Shown one piece after another: positions 20,410-30,030 of a DNA stretch of 30,944 nt. Each line of letters opens with the position of its first letter. Within the stretch, counting starts at the first letter, position 1. This DNA is from Dimargaris cristalligena (taxonomy: Eukaryota; Kickxellomycota; Dimargaritomycetes; Dimargaritales; Dimargaritaceae). Position numbers and translations under genes: made by a program. Location of the stretch: NCBI GenBank assembly GCA_027576995.1, contig JANBQC010000330.1, positions 1 to 30,944 of the forward strand, written 5' to 3'. Under the pieces are notes generated by a model. That model did not search any database. It worked only from the letters and a program-made list of their open reading frames with translations, and was not told the origin of the DNA.

Positions 20410-21273
20410 ATGGGTATCTTCTCCGTTTTCAGCCGTGGCTCGTCCACCCCGTCCGAGGACTCGTCTTCGACCCAGACCACCCCAGCGGCCCCGGTCCCGG
20501 CGCAGTCCCAGACTCAAACTAAAACTCAAACTCTATCCGACGGGTCCTATCCCTCTAACTCAGCCGCCCCGGCCGAGACCCTCTCCAGTGCCACTAGCCC
20601 GGAACTCGTCGAACGGGCCACCCCAGACACCCCCTCCTACTCGTCCACGCATGCGGCCGCCCATATGGCCGAACAGTCGCTGGATCTGTCTAATATTTTC
20701 GCCGCCGCCCAATTGTCCACCGATCGGGGCCGTGAGGCCCTGTTGGGCCCGGACAAGAAAACGGTCGAATACCTGATGCTGGAAGAACACGCCTCGCACC
20801 AGCTCCCCGGGGCCGAACCCGGTGCCCTCCCCAGTCGCGGCTGGTCGGACGACCTTTGCTACGGTACCGGTATGATGTACTTCTTAGGGCTCAGCACTGG
20901 GGGTGCTTGGGGTCTGCTGGAGGGTCTGCGCCAGACCCAGGGCCGGCCTTTCAAAATCCGCCTCAACGGGGTGCTGAACGCCTGTACCCGGCGCGGCCCG
21001 TTTTTGGGTAACTCCGTCGGGGTCATGACTATGCTCTACAATTGTACCAATGCCCTGATCGGCTCCATCCGCGGCGAACACGACGTTTACAACAGCCTGG
21101 GGGCGGCTACGATAGCCGGGGTATTGTTCAAGTCGACCGCGGGCATCAAGTCGGCCGCTACGGCCGGTGTCCTCTGCGCCGGCGCCGCTGGTGTATGGAA
21201 TCTGAATCGGCAAAAGGTCCAGGATATGCGTAGAGCGTTTGTACAAAAGGCGGGCATTGGCCACTTTGCTTAA
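20410..21273 (+). CDS. TIM23: Mitochondrial import channel subunit Tim23
   Basis: Single exon, 287 residues, the central channel subunit of the TIM23 presequence translocase in the inner membrane. Residues 1-85 are a Ser/Thr/Pro/Gln-rich tail that includes a QTQTKTQT run, followed by the intermembrane-space part (about 86-140, with LEEHASHQLPG). The signature LPSRGWSDDLCYGTG (about 140-154) leads into the Tim17/22/23 fold with four membrane segments at about 151-171, 198-217, 229-246 and 248-263, rich in Gly-x3-Gly. Yeast Tim23 is 222 residues; the difference is the N-terminal tail. The start is the ATG at 20410 (GATATGGGTATC), giving MGIFSVF; upstream codons in the same frame look like leader. 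The neighbours are not import genes, but TIM10 lies 12 kb to the left. Confidence 0.95.
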   Translation: MGIFSVFSRGSSTPSEDSSSTQTTPAAPVPAQSQTQTKTQTLSDGSYPSNSAAPAETLSSATSPELVERATPDTPSYSSTHAAAHMAEQSLDLSNIFAAAQLSTDRGREALLGPDKKTVEYLMLEEHASHQLPGAEPGALPSRGWSDDLCYGTGMMYFLGLSTGGAWGLLEGLRQTQGRPFKIRLNGVLNACTRRGPFLGNSVGVMTMLYNCTNALIGSIRGEHDVYNSLGAATIAGVLFKSTAGIKSAATAGVLCAGAAGVWNLNRQKVQDMRRAFVQKAGIGHFA

Positions 21274-21417
21274 TTCCGATCATCTATCTGAACTACATTA
21301 CTATTACCTAAGTAGCGCATCATCTGTGTAGCCCTCCGTTTTTAACCCTCATATACTCTCTTTTGGGGTTTCCGGCCCTTATATAGATTTAAGAACCCGG
21401 CCTGTTATTACTTTTCC

Positions 21418-21423
21418 AATAAA
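21418..21423 (+). terminator. polyadenylation signal candidate of TIM23
   Basis: AATAAA, 145 bases after the TIM23 stop codon, in a T-rich setting. Position fits a fungal poly(A) signal. Confidence 0.5.
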
Positions 21424-24405
21424 ATTCATCCGATTCCCTTGACATGTACATTCTAAGTAGAGGGGTGGCATTGTGAGTGTACCAGGCTTGTCTGTACGGA
21501 AAATACGTGGGCATGACTGGGCCAAGAGGCGATTCGTCCTTGGGTCTATATTTTTATAAAATTTATATCGATTGATTATATTTCAATATGGAGCAATGGT
21601 TAAGCTGGCGGCTATTATTGAACTTAACATGCTGGGGAGTTGCCCAATTTGAGTCTCTATCACACAATTCTTTTTTGTCTATTTGCTATTTCACTTTTAA
21701 TCGGGCTATTGGCAGGGCAGTTTGGCCGTTTCCGTGATCAACTAGGATATGTATTCGATAGGAGGTAATAATTAAATAGATTATGAGATGTGGTTGGGCT
21801 ATTAAACGCAGCACCTATTTCATTTTGGCCCAAGAATAACCGCTATCAGTAAGAGTTGAATGGTAAAGCGCATCGATTTGACTGCATTATTAAAGTATAC
21901 TTTGTTACTTTTCGAATAGTATAATCTGGCGCAATCTAAAATTTAAAATGTACCCTGGCGTACTATAATGTTAGAGCCAGCAAATACGGACGATATATAA
22001 GGAAGTATCAGTGAAACTCGTGCCAATACGATAGAAACTGACTTAAGTCATAACGGTGAATGGGGGAATACTGCTTCCCCTTAACTTTTGCGGGCACAGA
22101 CGCGATAATGACTAAGGCGGACTTTGTTAGCTAAGCTCGTTATTGGTTTCCTGTTTTTTGCGTGTTCACCATATGATTGAGCTTCACATGTTAATGCCCA
22201 GCGAGTACACCGGGCTTAACGACCCACACGAAACCGCATTTTTATGAGTCGAGCTGGTTTTGGAGGATGGGAGTCGACTGAATAGGGCTCGCTAACCCCA
22301 AATACAATCGCACGGCACATCTATTTTCGCACCCCCCTCCCCATCCATCTCCGACCAACGCCATTACTGGTCGTTACTATTATCCCCCCATGGTGGATAA
22401 TAGTGGCCAAGGTCCGAATTATGGTGACACTCAATGACTGAGTGATAATTGGGGGGAGGATCCCCAGGCACATTGGTTAATGATAGGATAATTAATCGGA
22501 AGGTGAAACGAGTCGATCTTGGACGATGCAATCCCCCACCCTGGCTCTGTCAAGCTGTTCAATTGACTTGCCCAGTAGCGATATATAGTTCGGATTCTAT
22601 CTTAGATAAAGTGTTAATCGGCCCAATCCCCCAAAAGCGACCAGATAACTGGGTGAGTGGAATGCTATAGTAAACATGAATATCATTTGATAATATACCT
22701 AGGTGAGTTGACTTGGTATACGCCATCAAGGAAAATGAATTCATTGGGCAAGTAAAATTTACTTATTCCGTGGACTGTTGCTCCAAATTAGAATAGAGAG
22801 TTTAGTGGAGTATATGTTTACATTTATAGATAAATTCTGCCGTGACTGTAAATCATATGTACTAAAGTATACTTGGGAAAAAGGGGGGAGGGGTTCTTGT
22901 TTGAAAGTGAACTGTCCTGATCCGTAAAGAATTACTTCAATGTATAGTTAGGGGGAACGTATCTATACAAGGTCACATGGGTTAAATGCGTAACTGTGGG
23001 TTTCCAAGACCAGCTACAGGCAATAAATCCAAGTTGCCCCTCAAATATGTAGCAGCTAATTTGGTTTACTAGCTTGGTGACTGTGCTGCGAGTGTGTAAT
23101 GTGAGCAACAGCGAATCTCAAAGAGCCCCGTGTTTTATTAGTCATTTTTGACTGGCACGGTGAAGTGAAGGCACCTCCGTTTTTGCTAGGGCGAAACTCG
23201 TCCTGCCAAGTATGGATAAATGACTCAAGGATCGATTTCACAATATAGTTGGGAAATCCCCCCCCCTTTACCATAGAGTTTGTGAAATACAGGTGGTATA
23301 AACCCTCCCATACTCTAAATATTAACCAATAGTGGCATTCAGCTAGTCCAGCGAACCTGAAGGGGGAAGACACACAATGTCCTCAATTCAATGTGCTTCT
23401 TTATCCCGATGGGCAACTACAAGGCATATTATACATCAACTTCTAGATGAATATATAGAAAGGATATCGGTATTTGTTCGCCGCGTTTTCCTCCCCCTCC
23501 CCAGTGGTCGCGTATTGGATGTTTATTCATGGCATACCCCCGAAAGTAATGCATGTCGGTACACCACTCTAACGTTGGATTCACAGCCTCGGTGTCTTAA
23601 AGATGAACCTCCACGGAATGACCAGCTTCGAATAATCAAAACCTATATGAGCCAATCACCTTGGTAACCTGAGGACTGATTTGCTTGTAAAACGAAGCCA
23701 TAGGGAGGTGCTCCACGGATTGACGAGAACGGCGGCGACCTATATGCGAAGGGATCGTCGTTTACTCAGCCGATCCATGTTTCCCAAGGCCATTTTGAAC
23801 AGTGACCCTTCCCTCAAAATAGTCGAATGCGGAATTAGCTTGGTGCACATGCAGGGATCCCTCTAGTCTACGCTCTTCCATACATTCAATTCTATAGTAC
23901 CGTGATATGTAGTTGCTTAAAAAAGCTAGGCTAGAAATAAACAGCCACTATATACTGCGTGCCGCATTTTAGCCACATATCATTAATATTATTTAAAATC
24001 TAATGGGCACCACCATAAAACCGACCGTGGGCGTGTGCATATGGGGCTAGTGGTTATATTCATTGATGCGGATGTTTATGGGGGAAGGGGAACAGGTGGC
24101 TCTTAATTAAACATTGTATGCCGGAGATATATCCCGCGAGCAGCTAATATGTGGGCTTACAGGGGAAGGAGTGGCCTACTCAATATCCAAAAGGGGGTTG
24201 GAGCTACAGAGGATGTGTTCATACAAAGAGCCGATGGAATATCACCTCCGCGCCGATCCGCCAGCCTCCAGACGAGACATCCATTTCTACACCCACCTAC
24301 CTTGTTCCTAGTATTGCCTCGCCATGTGCCTGGCCAGTTTTGAACCTGACACGCCAACCGAGGCCAATTCTTCCAAATCCCATGCACACCCTAAAATCCA
24401 GCAGC

Positions 24406-24412
24406 TATAAAT
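24406..24412 (+). promoter_or_regulatory. TATA box candidate for the GPI-anchored protein gene
   Basis: TATAAAT lies 225 bases before the ATG at 24631, with a CCAAT at 24364-24368 about 40 bases further upstream and a long C/T-rich leader after it. This arrangement suits a strongly expressed surface-protein gene. Confidence 0.55.
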
Positions 24413-24630
24413 ACACGGGTGTCATGCCCCTCGACTATGAATTCATCACCCAGCCATTTCACATTATTTCCAGCGTTGCACGCATTCTCACATTACCTTT
24501 CTCCCACTCTGCTTCTTTTGACGACCAGTTCTTCCTTGTAACCTACCCTTTACGGCCCGTTGTTTGACACACTCACGAACCCCCCCACCTCCTTTCTCCT
24601 CCTCCTCCCCCCATCCTTCCACTCTCCACT

Positions 24631-25098
24631 ATGAAGTTCTTCGCCGCCACTATTGTTCTCGCCACCTCCGCCATGGTTGCCCTGGCTGCCGACAGCGACT
24701 CCGCCGAAATCGAACAGTGCCTGGCCCAGACCAAGTGTCAGGCCGACCCCACCTCCTGCTACTCCGAGTGCCTGGACTTGTCTTCGGAACAGCTCGCCAG
24801 CTTCGCCTCCTGCACCAAGGGCTGCACCCTGCCCACGGACTTCAAGGATACCACCGCTGTCACCGCCTATAACGACTGTGCCACCGATTGCCTCGACAAG
24901 TTCCTGCCCTCTTCCTTGACCGCTTCCGCCACCAGCAGCGGCGCCACCGCTTCCAAGACTTCGTCCGCCAAGGCCTCGTCCTCCAACAGCAACGACGACG
25001 GTGAGAGCGATGACAGCTCGGAGAGCACCTCTTCCGCCAGCTCCGTCGGCTTCTCCGCCGGTCTGGTCGTGGCTGCTCTGGCCCTCACTCGCTACTAA
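24631..25098 (+). CDS. GPI-anchored cysteine-rich surface protein
   Basis: Single exon, 155 residues. A signal peptide (residues 1 to about 19, MKFFAATIVLATSAMVALA) is followed by a compact domain with eight cysteines: C30, C36, C43-x3-C47, C61-x3-C65 and C83-x3-C87, so three CX3C pairs. From about 91 to 137 the chain is almost only Ser, Thr, Ala, Asp and Lys, a likely O-glycosylated stalk, and it ends in a hydrophobic tail (VGFSAGLVVAALAL) followed by TRY. Signal, stalk and tail together predict a GPI-anchored cell-wall or plasma-membrane protein. Eight cysteines recall CFEM proteins, but the spacing does not match that motif. I recall similar small CX3C proteins in early-diverging fungi, but no function. 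Codon use is strongly C-ending, which suggests high expression. Confidence 0.85.
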   Translation: MKFFAATIVLATSAMVALAADSDSAEIEQCLAQTKCQADPTSCYSECLDLSSEQLASFASCTKGCTLPTDFKDTTAVTAYNDCATDCLDKFLPSSLTASATSSGATASKTSSAKASSSNSNDDGESDDSSESTSSASSVGFSAGLVVAALALTRY

Positions 25099-27010
25099 AC
25101 TGCTCCTATAGACCCGTTTTTTAGTTCCGTCTGAGTGACAATACTCTCAAATATTTATCTCGTTTACACGCCAAACATGTCCAACCCCTTTCGCCTATCC
25201 GCCTCTTTTCCTTTATTTTATTTTTTGTCACTCAAACACCACTTTGTTCAAATACTAAGTTGTCATCATTGGGAGGGCAAGTACTAATCTCCCCCACTTT
25301 AGTTGTATGTGGTTTTCTATTCTCATTTGCCATTCCAATGTGCTTTTTATTATATTTCATGACCCCCCCATTATCATATAATTCACATTGAAGTAATAAA
25401 CTAGGGCTATCCGCCAATCTGTATCTCAATCTTCCATTTAGGTGCAGATGACCTGCCGATCAGTAAATCCATGGACCAAGGAATACTGCAGCCCTCAAGC
25501 TCACAGGGCAATCCATCCTAAAGTCATTAATTGTGAATGGCTGATTCATCATTATAGAGTGGATAGTGTTATGGTCAGCATGGTACGGCATTTAGCTGGT
25601 TTTCAGGTCAAAATAAAGTTTATCGCCAATGTAGACCAAAGGGTATTGCATAACAACCAACATCTTTTTCTATTATTATTTGTTAAAAAATTGATCATAA
25701 AAGTCGACCGACCTCTTCGGATACCAGTATAAATTCAAGTAACAAAAACGATGAAGAACGCCGCCGACTGCACTGCTAATCTCCAGGACTGTTTATCAAT
25801 GGATACAGGGTCGATAGGTGACCTAAAGATAATGTGGCTTTAAACAATATATTTGTCGAAGATGGGATGTAGTAGCCTAAAGGAAGGGGGAGGCTGAGTG
25901 ATAAAGAGTGGTTGGCAATTCGCTCTCACTAAAACAAGTTTAGGTAGGGTGGATATGGCGGACTAAATCATATCAATGGGCTTATAATTCTCATAAAGAC
26001 CAAAACATAGATATGGGAATACTTGTCTATGTTGGGTAGGCGAGTTTCCTTATACTGTATATCCACTACGTATTCGCACATCCCTACTTAGGTATGTCCC
26101 CAAATAGGTTAAGTGGGAATCACAGTGAATGATCATAGCCATTTCCGTTGAACCAGCTGCTAAACTCGGCCAGGATTAGCAGTTTGTCAATCAGTCGACC
26201 ACCCATCTGGACCCCATTGGGGTATAGACTGAGGTTTGCCCTTTAGGTTCTCCCCACAATTAAGTTACATAGCGACTTCAACTCTCCCACAATCACTTTA
26301 AACCTCCCACCTTTGACTAATCCATGTCCTAAATTTTGGTTTAATCGCATGCCATCATTTGAAACTATTAGCTTACCTCCAAAGTGATGTGGGCATTGAT
26401 TAGGATGGGGTAGGGAATGGACACACGGCCTAGACCGAGGACTAGCTCCAAATATCAGACCCTTTAGCACAGTAAATGTTTAGACAGAACTTGAATCGAT
26501 TCTGAAATCAATGACAATGCAGATCAGGCAGCTGGGCCAACTTAAGTCAAAAACATTATCTTCCAATCCATATCAATCCACGGGCCACCAGCCTGTAGTC
26601 AGGCAGCCGATTTTGTAATATTAATCGAATTTGTTAGATAAAGATCTTAACCTACTATTTCTTTGTGAATATGTCATTCAAGCCGCTATTCAACTGGTAA
26701 GGACACCTTTCCTACGGATTCCATCAAGTCAATAACGTATTAACATCACAAAACCTCATTTGAACCCATGCCCATATTCAATACATCTTATTAGAAAGAA
26801 TCCGATGTTTATGTAAAAGTACTCGATCATGCGTGAATATCCAATGTGGCCTTGAGTGATTTTTACGACAATACTGAGAAATGGGGGATATAATACATGG
26901 TAAAAAATGGAAAATAAGGCAGCTAGCTGAGGATTTAGCAGAAAGGAAGTCAGGCAAAAGCAAATAGTGGAGAGGCCAGGTTGTCGGTTTGGACTATTTG
27001 GTCAAACAAC
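25099..27010. other. intergenic, nothing recognised
   Basis: About 1.9 kb between the stops of the GPI-anchored protein gene and GPN2 (convergent). T-rich after the first gene (TTTATTTTATTTTTTGTC near 25212). The 96-codon frame at 25442-25732 and the 75-codon frame at 26243-26470 (-) have no motif and no GC-rich codon pattern. I see no RNA gene or repeat. Confidence 0.5.
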
Positions 27011-28339
27011 TCACTCGTCCTCGTCCATCTTCGAATTCTTGTAGAGTTCCGGGAAGTCGATGTACTGTTCTTGGACTCGGCTAACGTCCTGGTTAAAGTC
27101 AGTTTTGACTGAAATTTCCATAATCTTGTTATTACCCGCCTCAAGTCCTCCAAAGACACAGCCGTTAGCCTTATCGATAGCCGAGAGGACTGCCATCACC
27201 GAGTTCTTGTCCTAGTGATTTCGAAATTATGGATATGCAGGGATATCATAAACATATATTATATAGTTGTTTAGAAACGGATAATGGGAACCTGGGAGAG
27301 TAGGGCGATTGTCGAGCTAGTGATTGGACTAATGAGCCTCTCTAGGCATAACCACTGTCAATAAAACGGTACTTGGGAGAGAGTATAGGACCGTAAATTA
27401 CCTCGATGCATAGTGTCTGAAAACCCACTAGATTATAGTCCTCAATGAGCTCACAGAGTGCCTCGTTTAACTTGTGGTATCTTTTAGTGAAAGCACCGGC
27501 ATTCAGGCGATCCAGAAGATAGGAGAGGTCATGCACCTCAGTATAGTATTCTAGGTTGAAGTCTTAGGAAATGGATATGGGCCGTATTGTACATAAAATA
27601 TTGGGGTATAAATTGATCCCAGTCAGTGGTATTCAAAAAATAATAGTCAATAATTAACACCGGTTAAAGAGGCATGGGTTCGTCTAATCAACCGAAATTT
27701 TACGGCAATCAAATAGCCCGACTGGATATTGCTAATTCCAAATCATACTCATAATAATCCAACTCTTGACATAGAAGGCTTACCTAAGTTTCCGTAGGAT
27801 TGAATAAGATCGATTTTGGACAGGACATTGACATGGGGTAGCTCCAGCCAGACCATAGTTTTCAACGACAAAAGAAGCACCGAAATGAATTTAGCCGCAT
27901 CGGTGCAGTGGTGGGCATCGACCAGATTGACCGCTGCGAATCGAAAGTCGCGTTGTTTGATCAACTGCCCAATGACCTGGTCCCGAAACTGCGGGTGGTG
28001 CGTGTACAGTTCCACCTGACCCGGACAGTCAAAAATATAGTACGCCTGCGGGGAATACTCGGCCAGGCGGCCCAGCAGCCAGTCCATATGGTCGGCCAGG
28101 TATTCCATGCAGTAGATGAGGCCCCCGTTGGGTCCGAGCCCCAGCTCATCCATGGTGTCCTCTAGCGTAATAAGTTCCGTAAGGTCAATGGCGCAGTCGT
28201 AGGGCAGGTGATCGTTGGCGGGGTCGAGATTAACTAGAATGACTTCGCGACCCAGGGCGGTCAAGAATTGCTGCATGCCGTGGCAGTAGGTCGTTTTGCC
28301 CGCCCCAGGCGGTCCAATGACGAGCTGAGCAAAGGGCAT
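27011..28339 (-). CDS. GPN2: GPN-loop GTPase 2
   Basis: Exons 28339-27784, 27562-27402 and 27211-27011 join in phases 1 and 0 to 305 residues; introns start GTAAGC and GTAATT, and the first ends in the uncommon AAG. Motifs in order: P-loop GPPGAGKT (9-16), NLDPAND (37-43), the family's GPN tripeptide (69-71), DCPGQVEL (104-111), VDAHHCTD (140-147) and SKID (174-177). The second exon gives [17 protein letters not shown] and [11 protein letters not shown], the third [18 protein letters not shown]. The length and these C-terminal blocks point to GPN2 rather than GPN1 (longer, acidic tail) or GPN3. GPN2 works with GPN3 and GPN1 in assembly and nuclear import of RNA polymerase II and III. The ATG at 28339 gives the conserved MPFAQLVIG start. 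The protein ends in an acidic tail (KMDEDE). Confidence 0.95.
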
Positions 28340-29281
28340 TACGAAGCAGCTAAACGATGGAGTATAATAACAAAAAAAAGGGGGGGTAAGAGTATATTGC
28401 GTGGAGACTTGAGGTATACTATGTAGCGGTCACAACGAGGAATTCGGAATTGGATTTGAAAGGTGTGTTTTTGTGATTATATTATCAGGAATAAGAAAAA
28501 GAATTGGTAATGGGCGGTACCAATGAGGAGGTTCCTTTTCGAATACAGGGTAAGTAATGAACATATGGACACCTCCCGTTTAGAAGTACCAAAAGTCAGT
28601 GACAAAGGGTTATACCAAACTCAGTAGGGTTATTCCTCACATTTAGCGGTAAAGAAGTATTTAGCCCGTATTGAATAACCAGTGTCACTCAAAACCGTTC
28701 GTATACGTATACCCCACTTACGAAAATGGCAGTATTGATAATAAAAAGACAATGGCTATGGTATATACGTCTAGGTACATCAATTTTAGTAGTATTTCCA
28801 CTACTAATGTGGAATATAGGCCTGGGGAGCAGGTGTAATTGATCTGAAGTATTATAATTATATACTATAGGCAAGACGCCTCTACCCAACCTACAGGTAA
28901 TGGGTACAGGCCAAGTTAAGCAATGTTCAGGATATTTAACCAGTGTAGATTCAGACTGTATTCCTCTAGGCAAAGTATGGTATTCATAATGGTAGGCCAG
29001 GGAGGAGGACTCCAATTGACAATATTTGCAATATGCTGATATACATTTGTACCTTTACGGGCTTATACAACTATAGGTGTATTTTATTGGAATCTCGAAA
29101 AAATATGTTTGAAGTACAGAGTAGCTGCTGAAGTAAGATAATGTAATTTACAAAAAAAAAAAAAAACCCTGGAATGAAGGCAATGTAAACATCTAGGGAT
29201 AAATGAAATGTGCAATATTTGGCTGTTAATGAACCACCACATTTGGGATATAACAGCAACACTAAATGGAGCTGTTGGGTG

Positions 29282-29431
29282 ATAATATGGGTGAAGTCCA
29301 GCTTGGCTGTATAAGAGTTTAACTGATATGTGTATGGGAAAATCAGTGGGATGTGGATTTTCAACCAGTGGTACTTGCCTCATTAAATGGATTGTTTGTT
29401 ATACAGCCTTGTTAAACTACTCCCATATTAT
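29282..29431 (-). mobile_element. MITE-like element, copy 3, inserted in repeat copy B
   Basis: 150 bp starting ATAATATGGG and ending CCCATATTAT, a perfect 10-nt inverted repeat that extends imperfectly to about 33 nt, including GGCTGTATAA at one side and TTATACAGCC at the other. The interior matches copies 1 and 2 on the opposite strand (AATCCAT..AATGAGGCAAGTACCACTGGTTGAAAAT). In repeat copy A the matching site (about 15016-15030) has only a single ATATTAT where copy B has ATAATAT plus the element plus ATATTAT, so copy A looks like the empty site and the 7-nt flank like a target-site duplication with one mismatch. Confidence 0.8.
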
Positions 29432-29940
29432 CAAATAGGCCGAAATGAACTAGGAGTGCTGCCCAAGAATGGGACTCTGGGGAGGGGGGCAAGTAGCCTC
29501 CTGTAGATAAGCAATACCAAATTTGTGAAGGTTGATGAGCAAACAATGGACTGGGTAATGGCAGTTTCTATACATTGGTTGACTGCCTCCCAGATTTGTT
29601 TTTGGTCATTATTTCTTTATAAGCTTATGAGGTAACACTTATACTGATTAAAGCCTGCTCCATTGATCAATCACTTTGTGATAGTATTCATTCATGTGCC
29701 TTGGGCAACATGGTGCCAATGGTTTGTCCACTGCCGACTTTGGAGTTCTTACTAGGATACCAAAGCCAAGTTGGTTTGAATAGGGCTGCTTCTGCTGGAT
29801 GGCCCAGTGTAGTCAGCCTGGCATGTCCAGTTAATGGTAGGGCTAGGAAAATAGAAGTTGCAACCAAGGCAAGGAGCACAGTAGCAATTGTAAAGAACTG
29901 AACACAAATCCTTGAAAACTGAACTTTATTCAAAAAGATA

Positions 29941-29974
29941 GGTGATAAAAAGGGAAAGGTGATAAAAAGGGAAA
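29941..29974 (+). repeat. 17-bp perfect tandem duplication
   Basis: GGTGATAAAAAGGGAAA occurs twice in a row, followed by a third partial start (GGTGAT). It lies in the leader of the dead gene of copy B; copy A appears to have one unit only (near 14020-14035). Confidence 0.85.
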
Positions 29975-30020
29975 GGTGATGATAGACTTGCTGTTCCAAG
30001 AGGTAGCAGTAAGTGGGAGT

Positions 30021-30027
30021 ATTTATA
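30021..30027 (-). promoter_or_regulatory. TATA element of the dead gene in copy B
   Basis: On the minus strand GAGTATAAATACTC, an almost palindromic TATA element, lies upstream of the leader-like stretch. No clear counterpart is seen in copy A. Confidence 0.4.
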
Positions 30028-30030
30028 CTC

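Larger units (their letters stand above)
21274..24630. other. gene desert upstream of the GPI-anchored protein gene
   Basis: About 3.3 kb of AT-rich DNA. The left end carries the 3' region of TIM23 with an AATAAA; the right end carries the TATA element of the next gene. Between them are open frames at 23377-23667 and 23681-23866 (96 and 61 codons, nearly adjacent) that show no motif or codon bias like the real genes. Several homopolymer runs occur (nine C at 23260-23268). I see no RNA gene or repeat that I can support. Confidence 0.5.
29083..30027 (-). pseudogene. Decayed gene for a leader-bearing protein, in copy B
   Basis: Read on the minus strand: a TATA element at 30027-30021; about 110 bases on, a leader-like stretch with no ATG (CVQFFTIATVLLALVATSIF, then LALPLTGHA), followed by about 45 codons to a stop at 29688-29690; then a separate block around 29580-29490 that in copy A is an open frame (shared IYRRLLAP); then AATAAA at 29088-29083. 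The start codon is lost (copy A has ATG nearby), and a 150-bp element splits the part after the shared block. This is the picture of a dead secreted-protein gene. The protein family is unknown. Confidence 0.45.
28400..30030 (-). repeat. Dispersed repeat copy B (inverted partner at 14.0-15.9 kb)
   Basis: The minus strand here matches the plus strand of copy A along its whole length; anchors are given under copy A. It starts only about 60 bases upstream of the GPN2 start codon, so part of it is probably within the GPN2 promoter. Copy B has a 150-bp element inside (29282-29431), a run of 14 A at 29152-29165 where copy A has a short T/A mix, and a 17-bp tandem duplication at 29941-29974. From about 28900 on it has almost no CpG. 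Ends are approximate. Confidence 0.8.

Noticed and set aside
8342..21273. Mitochondrial gene cluster (TIM10, TIM23, mS26 within 15 kb)
   Set aside because: The genes are on both strands, far apart and interrupted by unrelated genes; nothing points to co-regulation, and mitochondrial genes are common enough for chance.
23377..23866. Two nearly adjacent open frames (96 and 61 codons) in the 21-24 kb desert
   Set aside because: I looked for a split or decayed gene here, but found no motif, no similarity to other parts of the window and no credible splice junction.
24151..24567. 138-codon open frame on + before the GPI-anchored protein gene
   Set aside because: It runs through the CCAAT and TATA elements of that gene and has no protein-like features.
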